From Candidatus Bathycorpusculum fermentans (GTDB lineage Archaea > Thermoproteota > Bathyarchaeia > Bathyarchaeales > Bathycorpusculaceae), in assembly GCA_009787175.1 (NCBI GenBank), contig WRGM01000172.1:1-35874 (forward strand): a stretch of DNA of 35,874 nt. The letters run 5' to 3'. Below, in pieces: positions 1 to 9,321 of the stretch. The number at the start of each line of letters is the position of its first letter. Position 1 is the first letter of the stretch. The notes under the pieces are model-generated. The model saw only the letters and a program-made list of their open reading frames with translations, was not told where the DNA came from and ran no database searches. The position numbers were made by a program, and so were the translations under genes.

Positions 1-84
1 GTGTTTTCCCTAAAAGTCATTTTAATCGTTCCGCGACTAATAAAACCTATGATTCGCAGCCAAAAACTTAATATGGACTAAGGT

Positions 85-1425
85 CTACTCTACTTCTGTT
101 TGTCTTGCCTTTTGTACATTTAATTCTTTTTTAAAGGTAAAAAGCAAAACAGCCACAACAACACCCACAACCACAAGTGCAACACCAACACAAACAAACA
201 CCACATCCCTCAAACCAAAACCGTTGCCACTAGATAATCCACTATTGCCATCAGACCCAGAACCACCCCCATCACCATTAGATAACCCACCATTACCATT
301 GGACTCATTAGACGACCCACAATTACCATCAACTGAATCGTCACTGCCAAAACGGTACACATCAACATTACCCTTTGAAGCTGTATTACCAGAAATCGTA
401 CCACCAGACCTATCAAAAGTGCCCCCATACCAGAACACACCACCACCCAAATCAGCTGCGTTACCCGAAATTTCCCCACCCGACAGCACAAAACCATGTC
501 CAGAGAAATACACACCACCACCCCAACCTACACCATAACCAGAAATTGCACCACCAGCAGTGTTGCCTGAAATTGTGCCACCAGACATCACAAAAACACC
601 AGTGCTGTATACACCACCTCCTTGCTTAATAGCTGTGTTACCCGAAATTTCCCCACCCGACAGCACAAAACCATTATAGTACAGATACACTCCACCCCCA
701 AGAGCAGCTGTGTTACCAGAAATTGTGCCACCAGACATAGTAAAATTGCTATAATAGCCATTGTACACGCCGCCACCAGAACTCTCAGCTGTGTTACCAG
801 AAATTGTGCCACCAGACATCACAAAAGACCCATAATTACTTACGCCGCCACCAGAACTCTCAGCTGTGTTACCAGAAATTGTGCCACCAGACATCACAAA
901 AGACCCAGCGTTAATTACCCCTCCACCATTAAAAACGACCTTGTCAGCGGCGTTGCCAGAAATCTCACCACTATACAAGTAAAACGTACCACCCAGTTCA
1001 ACATATACGCCACAACTAATAAAGCCACTTTTGTGAGTTACAATTATGCCATCAAGCCGCAGTATCCCACTACTCTCAACATCAATAGTACTTGCAGTAA
1101 CTGCACCAATTAGTTTGTAAAATCCAGACGCTTTATTACTTATTAGAGTGATATCTTTGTTAGTGGGAATTTTAAGTGCCTCTGTGAGTGTAATGTCGTT
1201 GTCAAGAGCAATAATAACTTCTTTGGAAGAGGTGTTATTGATGGCATTTTTGAGTTCTGCTTCATTTTTAACATGCACAACATTCTCCAAAGAAGCCACA
1301 CTAAAGCCACTCAAAAAGATACAGACAAATAAAGAAGAAATCAATACAACAAACAAAAAAGTCAATAACAAAGATTTGCGAAAAATACGACACCCAGCAT
1401 TCATACACATATAACCACTACCCAT
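85..1425 (-). CDS. Cell-surface repeat protein (polymorphic-membrane-protein-like, predicted right-handed beta-helix) with N-terminal signal/TM and C-terminal TM anchor
   Basis: 446-aa ORF; repeated 'GGGVxxxGxFVMSGGTISGNTA' units; hydrophobic N-terminus (SLLLTFLFVVLISSLFVCIFL); C-terminal hydrophobic segment (VVFVCVGVALVVVGVVVAVLLF) followed by a basic tail. Confidence 0.85.
   Translation of the reverse strand: MGSGYMCMNAGCRIFRKSLLLTFLFVVLISSLFVCIFLSGFSVASLENVVHVKNEAELKNAINNTSSKEVIIALDNDITLTEALKIPTNKDITLISNKASGFYKLIGAVTASTIDVESSGILRLDGIIVTHKSGFISCGVYVELGGTFYLYSGEISGNAADKVVFNGGGVINAGSFVMSGGTISGNTAESSGGGVSNYGSFVMSGGTISGNTAESSGGGVYNGYYSNFTMSGGTISGNTAALGGGVYLYYNGFVLSGGEISGNTAIKQGGGVYSTGVFVMSGGTISGNTAGGAISGYGVGWGGGVYFSGHGFVLSGGEISGNAADLGGGVFWYGGTFDRSGGTISGNTASKGNVDVYRFGSDDSVDGNCGSSNESNGNGGLSNGDGGGSGSDGNSGLSSGNGFGLRDVVFVCVGVALVVVGVVVAVLLFTFKKELNVQKARQTEVE
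767..907. repeat. Near-perfect in-frame direct repeat, 75-bp period (about 66 bp identical at 767-832 and 842-907)
   Basis: ACGCCGCCACCAGAACTCTCAGCTGTGTTACCAGAAATTGTGCCACCAGACATCACAAAAGACCCA read twice; 75 bp = 25 codons of the surface protein. Confidence 0.9.
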
Positions 1426-1467
1426 ACAGAGATAACAAAAAAATAAAAAGTTTGTGGTTGAGTATAT

Positions 1468-1698
1468 TTATGGCTGTTTTTTAATTGATTTTTCTGTGTT
1501 AAGCTGGTTTTTTAGTGCGGCATTTTCAGTTTTTAGTTCAGCATTTTCCGTAACGAGTATTGTGATTAGTCGGCTCATGGTTTCCTGCATATCACGATAA
1601 CGCACATTAAGAGTAGCAAGCTCTGCTTGTATCTGTTGTGAAAACTCAAAACGCGGTTGCTGCTGTTGTGATCCATGTTGTGTTTGTTGTTCTGTCAT
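1468..1698 (-). CDS. Small predicted coiled-coil protein
   Basis: 76-aa ORF, Gln-rich N-terminus, heptad-like 'LITILVTENAELKTENAALKNQL'; 2 nt downstream of the previous ORF on the same strand. Confidence 0.6.
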   Translation of the reverse strand: MTEQQTQHGSQQQQPRFEFSQQIQAELATLNVRYRDMQETMSRLITILVTENAELKTENAALKNQLNTEKSIKKQP

Positions 1699-1700
1699 TG

Positions 1701-1883
1701 TTATGTTTTCACCTCCCGAATAAGCACAACCATATCATTTAAAGGGTCAATTGCAAGCACACGCCAACCCTCCGGACTAGACATACTGGCAATATGCTGC
1801 TGTACCAAAACACTCAAGTTTACGGAATATGTTTCGCAAACAGCAGGCTTAGATTCTTGAACTTGATTAGACTGCGTACTCAT
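1701..1883 (-). CDS. Small hypothetical protein
   Basis: 60-aa ORF tightly packed between the tail-fibre-like and coiled-coil ORFs. Confidence 0.5.
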   Translation of the reverse strand: MSTQSNQVQESKPAVCETYSVNLSVLVQQHIASMSSPEGWRVLAIDPLNDMVVLIREVKT

Positions 1884-1900
1884 TTTTCACACTTCCAAAG

Positions 1901-4720
1901 CTACATGGCCATCCAACAAAAGTGTACTGCAACAGGTAAGCCTATGCCTGAGTTACCGCTGGCGTTTTCAGTGTGCAACTCTGTTTGAGACTCCGCTTGC
2001 GTAAGTAACATGCCACCACTGTCAACTGAGCCGCCAGAAGCATTTCGAAAACTTATGGAACGCGTATAACCTGGTTTAGCGGTTGCAAAACTGTGACTGT
2101 GACCACTGTTACCAGTTGTTGTTATGTTCACGTTTGTATGTCCATGGTCACCTACGCTGGCTGCTGATAATGTACCTGCACCGTGGCTGTGACCACTGTT
2201 ACCAGTTGTTGTTATGTTCACGTTTGTATGTCCATGGTCACCTACGCTGGCTATTGAGTGACTATGGCTACCGTTTGAGTCTGTTACGTTGTTAGTTACA
2301 TACCAATAATTGTAACTATGCGTATGAGAGTTTGTTGATCCCGTGGTTGCTGAACTTGACGAATGGGTTACACTATGAGTGTGGGCGCTTTCGGTACCTG
2401 TTGTACCGTTTGTACCGTGGGTGTGTCCGCCTGCGTTGCCTGTAACTCCGTTGTTGCAGGAGTGGGTATGGCTACTTTCGTTTGCTGTTGAACCGCTTAT
2501 ACTATGGGCATGTGCTCCAGCGTTGCCTGTAACTCCGTCGTTGCATGAATGGGTGTGGCTACTTTCGTTATTTATGTTCCAGTTGAATGTGCTGGTTCCC
2601 CATGCATCTCCGATTTTGTGCTTGTGACTGTCTGTACCTGCTAAAGTAGCTTTTACTGTGAAATTTTGGTTTGTACGGTTTGTGATTACAAGGCTTATGG
2701 TACGCCCATTTGTGTCAATTGGTGTACACGTAACAACAGGTATGGTACCCGCTGGAAACGCTGTTGGAAAAGTGACAGTTAATAAGCCTGTGGACGCGTT
2801 AGTTGTTTGCGTTGTTGTACCCTTCTGCATACCACCACTACCCGATGCATGCCAAATTGGTGCTCCTCCACCAGTACTTGTTAACACCTCACCACTATTA
2901 CCAGAATTATCATTACCATCCAACAGAGTGCTTTTAAGCTGTATTCCACTTGTACCCGGCAGTTTTTCCAACCACCCAGTGTATATTCCACCTGCTCGGA
3001 TAGGTATAAATTCGTCTGGCCAAAACTTTTTGAAGTCCACCATATGATAGTTATCTTCTTTAGTATATATTGTTGGATTCTGATGGCTACCGAGCCATTG
3101 TCGATATGGTCCAGCGTGGAGCACAATTGCACCTTCAATGCAGTCTATCATACCGTTAAGAAGAAGGTCTTTTCGTATAACAAAATGGTGAGAACAAACT
3201 ATTCCAGGATTTGGGCCAGTACCACCGACTATGTCAAAGTTAACTTGAAACAGGCTTGCTGTTAAGGTTACATTTTGACCATTTAATATGGCGCTTTTAA
3301 ATTTGATTGCTGCGCTTTTAGGGTTATCATAATCCCAGTTCGAACTATACTGCCGCATGAAAGGGACAATATCTGTTTCAAATTGTGTAAATCTGTGGGG
3401 TTTGCTGATGATTTCAATAAATTGCATGGGATCTGATGCTGCGGTTGTGACAGCGTCAAGGTACATGTTACCCTTTAAGTGTATAAAGGGTACGTTATAC
3501 CAATCAGGAGTAGCACTTCCACCCACTAATGTACCGGTAATTTGTACATCACCGTCAAGCTTGATTTTTTTCCCAGACCAAGGTTTAATGGTCATGTCTA
3601 CGTTTGTTAAACTTTTAATATAATCCGTCTTTAACTCAGCAGGCACTTCCAACTCGCCAATGTGACCATAGCTTGTAAATATTTCATCAAAAGGCCAATT
3701 TGCTTTGCCAATGTTTACATTGCCTGATGCACCAGCGTTAGGTGGTACATAGGGTGTTGATTTTTCAAGACGCAAAACACTCTTCGCAGTACGTATATAC
3801 CCTTGAGCAAACAAATTCTTACGCACAAGCAAACTATCATTAACACCAATAGCCGCAACATCCGCATTGGTGTCGTCTTTGAAGGTGATACCGTACATGT
3901 CTGTTGAGTGCTGAGGATTATTTACGTTAGTGAATCGTAGGTACGCACTATAGTTTGAAGGATTTAGAGGCGCAGAAGTCATCCAACTATTAACTGCCGG
4001 CTGATTCGCAAGATAAGGAAACTTGCAATTAATCACCAAAGGATCATTAATTGTGCCACCATCAAACCCCCCACTACCACTGCCGCCACCCTGTATGGGG
4101 CCAATATAGCTATCTGAAACTATTACGCTATCATAATAAATCATAAAATTGTTTGCGCCAGGATAATTTGCCCAATCAGAACCCAACATCACACTATTAA
4201 CAGCACTATTAAGAGAAAAACCTGTAACAGCCAAATCACCCACCTCAACACCATCCAAATAAACATGCAACTCGCCATTACCCGATCCACGCTTAAAATA
4301 CAACTCTACACAATACACCGTATCAACTAAAACCTGTGTAGCACTCAACCTTTGATTTAACGTACTACCCGTGTAGTAATCTAACTGTAAATAATTATTA
4401 CCGTTTTGAGGCTTTAGTCTAAGTTGACCCACAAGCCCTGAAACTGATCGCAAACCAGCCAATAATATATACCCTGTGCTATCAATTGTTAAAGCGGTAG
4501 CTTTAAAATAAAACCGCAAATACACCTCATCCATAGCAGATATGGTTTTTTGTAGATACATAATTACATTGTTTAATCCATTGTTTGTGAACAGTGCACT
4601 GTTTGAACCTTGGCGTGCCCAAACCGATGACACTGAAATTGATGTTCCCACAGCAGCATTAACTGCTGTCCAATTACTAAAGTTGCCCGATTCAAAATCT
4701 TCATCAAAAATATTTGTCAT
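1901..4720 (-). CDS. Tail-fibre/collar-like protein: N-terminal LamG/jelly-roll-like domain, central fibre, His-rich 'HxH' repeat C-terminus
   Basis: 939-aa ORF; N-term 'FDEDFESGNFSNWTAV...YLDGVEVGDLAVTGF'; C-term repeats 'ESSHTHSCNxGVTGNAGxH' and 'ASVGDHGHTNVNITTTGNSGHSH'; terminal 'GIGLPVAVHFCWMAM' as in phage tail-fibre ends. Confidence 0.75.
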   Translation of the reverse strand: MTNIFDEDFESGNFSNWTAVNAAVGTSISVSSVWARQGSNSALFTNNGLNNVIMYLQKTISAMDEVYLRFYFKATALTIDSTGYILLAGLRSVSGLVGQLRLKPQNGNNYLQLDYYTGSTLNQRLSATQVLVDTVYCVELYFKRGSGNGELHVYLDGVEVGDLAVTGFSLNSAVNSVMLGSDWANYPGANNFMIYYDSVIVSDSYIGPIQGGGSGSGGFDGGTINDPLVINCKFPYLANQPAVNSWMTSAPLNPSNYSAYLRFTNVNNPQHSTDMYGITFKDDTNADVAAIGVNDSLLVRKNLFAQGYIRTAKSVLRLEKSTPYVPPNAGASGNVNIGKANWPFDEIFTSYGHIGELEVPAELKTDYIKSLTNVDMTIKPWSGKKIKLDGDVQITGTLVGGSATPDWYNVPFIHLKGNMYLDAVTTAASDPMQFIEIISKPHRFTQFETDIVPFMRQYSSNWDYDNPKSAAIKFKSAILNGQNVTLTASLFQVNFDIVGGTGPNPGIVCSHHFVIRKDLLLNGMIDCIEGAIVLHAGPYRQWLGSHQNPTIYTKEDNYHMVDFKKFWPDEFIPIRAGGIYTGWLEKLPGTSGIQLKSTLLDGNDNSGNSGEVLTSTGGGAPIWHASGSGGMQKGTTTQTTNASTGLLTVTFPTAFPAGTIPVVTCTPIDTNGRTISLVITNRTNQNFTVKATLAGTDSHKHKIGDAWGTSTFNWNINNESSHTHSCNDGVTGNAGAHAHSISGSTANESSHTHSCNNGVTGNAGGHTHGTNGTTGTESAHTHSVTHSSSSATTGSTNSHTHSYNYWYVTNNVTDSNGSHSHSIASVGDHGHTNVNITTTGNSGHSHGAGTLSAASVGDHGHTNVNITTTGNSGHSHSFATAKPGYTRSISFRNASGGSVDSGGMLLTQAESQTELHTENASGNSGIGLPVAVHFCWMAM
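2097..2252. repeat. Two identical 66-bp copies (2097-2162 and 2187-2252), 90-bp period, in frame
   Basis: CTGTGACCACTGTTACCAGTTGTTGTTATGTTCACGTTTGTATGTCCATGGTCACCTACGCTGGCT appears twice, offset exactly 90 bp (30 codons). Confidence 0.92.
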
Positions 4721-5005
4721 ATTTCATTTTCACATCCATAATTTAATTTTTACATGAAGACAAGCTTACACTTACAATATCTCCAGTTATCGTTGCAAGA
4801 GGCTGTGTGAATAAAGTTTGGGCTTTGGCTAAAGCAGGTTTACAGAAGGTAACATGTTCCCTAAAATTACCCTTCATGATATTTGTGATAAAAGCAATGC
4901 ATAATATGAAATTCACCATACAACAGCCGTCATTTATAAATTATACATGTCATACATAAAAATGTTCTTACAAAAATACAAATCATAAATAAAAATTGTT
5001 GCTAT

Positions 5006-6406
5006 TCAGTCGTATGTGGGATTCTGAAATAGCGATGTTACTGTTCCTGTGATGATTCCCGAGATAGTGTTATAAGAAGACTTTTTTTGTTTAACAGCTG
5101 TTCCAATAATGGAAGCTATTTTACCAAAATTCCTCGCACCCTGCGTTGAACGAAAATCACCTGACACCTTCTGCTTCACCGCCACATTACAAATATCCCG
5201 TTCAACCAAATTATTAACAAACGACACCCTAAAATCAAAAACAAACCAACAAACCTCCACCCAATACACTATAAACCTATCCAATAAACACCTGACCTTT
5301 GAACACTTCCGCACACCCTTCACTAAAGGATCTCCTGCTCACCCAACAACAAAATTTGTACATACTCATCCACAAACCGCTCACAATAACAATCCACCAA
5401 CATCACCACACCACCCGCTTTACAACACTCCACAACCAATTTCAACCTACACAAAAAATCCTCCATCAAAACTACCCACACCCAACCAGTATTCTCAACA
5501 ACACCCTACAATTCACGCAACAAATGAACATTACACAACACATGAAAACAATTCGTGTACTTAAAATATAATTACCAACAATCATGAACCGCCACACCCC
5601 CAAACTCCAATAGCACTCCAGTATCATCCGTACCAACCTGCCCACGCTTAGGATGAACCGTAATAAAAGTAGCGCTCTAACTTGAAGCAGTGTGTAACCA
5701 ATGCTTCTCTGTATCCACATTGACACCTGTTTCATCAAAATACAAAACTAATTCACCTTGTAATCTGACGGGAATTTCATTTAAAACCGGTTCTGCTTTC
5801 TGAGCAAACTCTGATACGTGATTAACTATGGTGCCTGTGGATATGGGTATGTCAAATATGTCGTTTAGAATTTTTTGTGTTTTATCATAGCTTACCATGG
5901 TCTAGTGGGTAAGCAGTACAGAGATTGCTTTTACGCCTTCGCCGTGTTGTATTGTGGATGTTAGGTCACTGGAGAAGTCGGGGGTGTTTTGGGTTTGGCA
6001 GTTGGGGCATGTTGTGGTTATTTGGTTGTGTTGGGTGAGTTGTGTTTGTATGTTTATGTCGATTTTGTAGCGTATGTCTGTTTGTGTGCCAGGTGTTTCT
6101 GCTAGGTTGGTTTTGTAGTGTTTGCAGGCTTTGGGTTTGTGCTGTATTGTTTGGTTGGGTTGGTGTTGTATTTTTAGTCCGTGTCTTTTGTGTTTGGGTT
6201 GTGCACCTGGTTTTTTGTCTGTTTTTTGGTGTTGTGTTTTGGGTTTTTTCTAGGTGTTAGTTGAGGGTGAGTTTGAGTTGTGAGACGGCGGTTTTGGTTT
6301 AATCGGGTTTCGAGTTCAGCTATTTTTGTCTGAAAATGGTTATACATCGTTAGAAATAGGTCTATTATTTTTCTTTGTTGAGTTTTTCTAAATCCGACCG
6401 GTTCAT
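5006..6406 (-). pseudogene. Decayed IS66-family transposase
   Basis: Fragments in different frames: C-term 'NNLVERDI...VKQKVSGDFRSTQGARNFGKIASIIGTAVKQKKSSYNTISGIITG' (5006-5323); middle 'MVSYDKTQKILNDIFDIPISTGTIVNHVSEFAQK...LYFDETGVNVDTEKHWLHTAS' (5677-5898); N-terminal part 'NLAETPGTQTDIRYKIDI...TTTCPNCQTQNTPDFSSDLTSTIQHGEGVKAISVLLTH*' upstream; start 'MNRSDLEKLNKEK' at 6406; internal TAG and several frameshifts. Confidence 0.85.
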
Positions 6407-6481
6407 AGTGTTTACTCCCTCTATTACAGTAGTGGTACTATGTAAACAATGTGTACATCAAAAACTCAAAAAACACTACCC

Positions 6482-6739
6482 GACTGAACAGTCAATACTG
6501 TCAACCTAACACTTGTCATCGCACTAAACGTTCATAAAAACACATCTAAAAATGAAAAAAGTCAGCCACTCAACAATAGAAACGATAATCACTTAAACAT
6601 AACCTGCTAAAAGAACGCCTCAACACCAGAAATAGACAAACATTACCCATTAAAACACAATTAAAATGAACCTAGAAAACACACCAGTCAGTTTTTAATA
6701 AACAATCAATTCGAGGTTGACAGCATTGACTGAACAGTT
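6482..6739. mobile_element. Candidate MITE-like element: imperfect ~26-bp terminal inverted repeats, ~258 bp, non-coding
   Basis: Left GACTGAACAGTCAATACTGTCAACCT (6482-6507), right AGGTTGACAGCATTGACTGAACAGTT (6714-6739); 22/26 identity as inverted repeats. Confidence 0.4.
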
Positions 6740-6800
6740 ACGATTTTTCTTCTAAAACAAAATTAAGAACTGTAGAGTAAAAATTGGAGATAATGATACA

Positions 6801-6854
6801 TTAACGATATTAACGCTATTAACGCTATTAACGCTATTAACGCTATTAACGCTA
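6801..6854. repeat. 9-bp tandem repeat, 6 units: TTAACGATA + 5 x TTAACGCTA
   Basis: Direct reading of ttaacgata(ttaacgcta)5 followed by a T-run. Confidence 0.95.
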
Positions 6855-7244
6855 TTTTTTCAAACTTATTTTTGCACTTCGTATAAGCTACACGTCATGT
6901 GTGTAGAAGATGAATGTCACATATGATATAGATATTGCAGTTTCTACCTGTGGGTGTAGTGTAAAATGATTTTTGTATGTGTGGAAAGGTGACCATTTAG
7001 CAAATATTTAATAGTTTAAATGATTCTATATTTTCAACAAATTATTTTGTTTTGATTAAAAAAAGGTGGAAAATAGAGAAAATAGTAAAAAAAAACTGTT
7101 GTGTGGCGTTAATACCCTCACGACCCGCATCTATTCGCTTATTAAAGTCTAATTTGAGGGTTTTTATTTCCATTGTTTTAGTTTCATTTATTTCCAGTTT
7201 GTAGGTGTGTAAATTCTTTTGTTGTCTTTGTATCCTGTGATGTT

Positions 7245-8291
7245 TTACTTTTTTAGTAGGAGTGCTGCGTTTTTCCATTGTTCTTTAACTAGGGAGAGGT
7301 GTCCTGTTGGTGTGCCGTAGATTGAGTAAAAAATGTAGCATATGTACATGCATTTTGTGCAGTTTTTATATTGTTCTCTTTGAGTGTTAAATTTGCTTGT
7401 TTTCCAGTTTTTAGGTAAATCATGTATTGAGTTTGTAACTGTTTGATTATGGCATCCTGCGATTCTGCCTAAATGATCTATTACTAAAAAGTTTTGAAGT
7501 GCTTTGCAGTTCCAGGTTCTTTTTCCTTCTGCATAGAGGCTTCTTAAGGTTTTTAAAAGTTTGTCTGTTATTAAAATTTGTTTATTTGTCTTTCTAGTCG
7601 ATAGTAAAGTGTCGCAGAGTTTAACCATTGCTTCTTTATCAGTTATTATAAAGTCGTCTCCCTGTTTGCCGATGCGAAATAGTTGTTTAGATCCATCTGG
7701 GTCATATGAGTAAAGACCATATAGTATGGGAATATTTTTGCTTGTAAAATAGTTAGTTAGTTCTTCAATTTCGTAAAGGTTTATTTGAGAAATAGTTGGA
7801 GCAACACAAACTTTTACGCCCTCTTTTTTTAGCACTTCAACAGCTTCCATAGCGGTTTGCCAAGCGCCTGGAACATTTTTTATAAAATCATGTTTTTCCG
7901 CATTTAAACTATCAATGGATATTGCTACGAAGTCTACATTTTTTAATAAGTCAACCTTTTTTACCGCTAAGCTGCCATTATCATAAATTGTTGTAACAAA
8001 ATGTTTAGTTGCGTAATCAATTATTTCACCAATATCCTCTCTTAGCAGTGGATTGCCACCCGATAAGACAAGTTCAACTATACCTGCATCTTTAAGAACA
8101 TCCATGCCACGCTTAATATCCTCAGTTGATAACTCTTCCTCATCTTGTTCTTCCCAAATGTTGCAGTGTAAGCATTTGTAATTACACTTTCGTGTGATAA
8201 ACCACTGTGCATGATGTGGTTTACCAAAAATAAGTGAACGCGCCGCTATAGATACCGCCTTTTTCCTTCCCATAACCAAAAGAGTCATCAA
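7245..8291 (-). CDS. Radical SAM protein with SPASM-like C-terminal Cys cluster
   Basis: CxxxCxxC 'CNYKCLHC', 'VLSGGNPLLRED', C-terminal 'CKALQNFLVIDHLGRIAGC...CTKCMYIC'; more likely start at internal Met (~8273). Confidence 0.85.
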   Translation of the reverse strand: MMTLLVMGRKKAVSIAARSLIFGKPHHAQWFITRKCNYKCLHCNIWEEQDEEELSTEDIKRGMDVLKDAGIVELVLSGGNPLLREDIGEIIDYATKHFVTTIYDNGSLAVKKVDLLKNVDFVAISIDSLNAEKHDFIKNVPGAWQTAMEAVEVLKKEGVKVCVAPTISQINLYEIEELTNYFTSKNIPILYGLYSYDPDGSKQLFRIGKQGDDFIITDKEAMVKLCDTLLSTRKTNKQILITDKLLKTLRSLYAEGKRTWNCKALQNFLVIDHLGRIAGCHNQTVTNSIHDLPKNWKTSKFNTQREQYKNCTKCMYICYIFYSIYGTPTGHLSLVKEQWKNAALLLKK

Positions 8292-8335
8292 CTACACAAA
8301 TTTAATACCCACTTAATTAAGTCTGAACTATAACT

Positions 8336-8377
8336 ATCTTTTCCCAAAATTATGTTCATCTTTTCCCAAAATTATGT
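8336..8377. repeat. 20-bp direct repeat, two copies, 22-bp period
   Basis: ATCTTTTCCCAAAATTATGT at 8336-8355 and 8358-8377, in the divergent intergenic region. Confidence 0.9.
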
Positions 8378-8589
8378 CCAACTTTTTTCTTTAGGTGTTG
8401 CATATGTATTATCCATTTAACAGTTTGTTTACCATTCACCATCACCTCAGGCGTCATCTTTTAGGAAAGATGCTAGCTATAACAAACATAATGCAGAGCA
8501 TGTCTAACACTATTCTAAAATATCGCTAAATGCTATTTTATTTACTTTACAGGAGTAAATGTAAGTTACACTGAAGCGAGATGCTATAA

Positions 8590-9321
8590 ATGGTGGATTC
8601 AATAGATGTAGTTTTGCTAACGAAGAATAGTGCACAAACACTGCATAAATGCTTAGATGCACTCTACAAAAACGTTCCAGTCCACCGACTAATAATAATT
8701 GATGGTTACTCAACAGATAACACAATTGCTATAATAGAAGCCTATAACCAAAAATATCATAATATAGACGTAACTTTTGACCACGGTACACGTGCATCCG
8801 CCCGTCAAAAAGGCATACAAAAAGTGCAAACAGAATGGTTCATGTTCCTAGACAGCGATGTTATGTTATGTAATGAATGGTTTAAAAAAACAACAAAAAA
8901 TATGGAACATAACATAGGTGCAATCTGGGGAATAGAAGTATGGTCAACAATAAAAAACCCTAAAACCTTAAAACTTTTCCTTATAATTACCCGCAAAATT
9001 TTCGAAATACGCGGTGGTACACATGATACTCTAATACGCTCAAGACTTGTAAAAGACATAAAAATTCCAAACAGCCTCCACGTCTTCGAAGACACATACA
9101 TAAAAGACCACATCAACAAAAAAGGCTACAAAACCCTTGCCTGCTACGACCCCTTCTGTGTTCATTACAGAGATAACTCAGTATGGACCCTCAAAGGCAG
9201 CTTAAACTTGATTACAGAATCACTGCAATTAGGTAACCCACGCTTAATATCAAAACTACTCCTAACATACGGCTTCTATACAGCCTACTCAATATATCAA
9301 ATGTTTACCAATGACAAATAG
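8590..9321 (+). CDS. Glycosyltransferase family 2
   Basis: 243 aa: 'VDSIDVVLLTKNSAQTLHKCLDALYKN...IIIDGYSTDNTIAI...FLDSDVML' typical GT-A fold with DxD-like motif. Confidence 0.85.
   Translation: MVDSIDVVLLTKNSAQTLHKCLDALYKNVPVHRLIIIDGYSTDNTIAIIEAYNQKYHNIDVTFDHGTRASARQKGIQKVQTEWFMFLDSDVMLCNEWFKKTTKNMEHNIGAIWGIEVWSTIKNPKTLKLFLIITRKIFEIRGGTHDTLIRSRLVKDIKIPNSLHVFEDTYIKDHINKKGYKTLACYDPFCVHYRDNSVWTLKGSLNLITESLQLGNPRLISKLLLTYGFYTAYSIYQMFTNDK

Noticed and set aside
224-1113. Pro/Thr-rich plus-strand ORFs (224-538, 375-629, 622-1113) and minus ORFs in other frames
   Set aside because: They are alternate-frame shadows of the repetitive 85-1425 gene; composition reflects the repeats.
2083-2627. Plus-strand ORFs antisense to the fibre gene
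   Set aside because: Mirror the 90-bp and HxH repeats on the wrong strand; no recognisable domain.
5898-5930. In-frame TAG before 'MVSYDKTQKIL', considered as pyrrolysine read-through
   Set aside because: The same element carries several frameshifts and other stops, so ordinary pseudogene decay is sufficient.
6042-6260. 72-aa Cys/Val/Phe-rich plus-strand ORF
   Set aside because: Antisense to the IS66 remnant; product of the G/T-rich skew.
7042-7278. 78-aa minus-strand ORF overlapping the radical SAM 3' end
   Set aside because: Low-complexity, out-of-frame overlap, no recognisable motif or clear signals.
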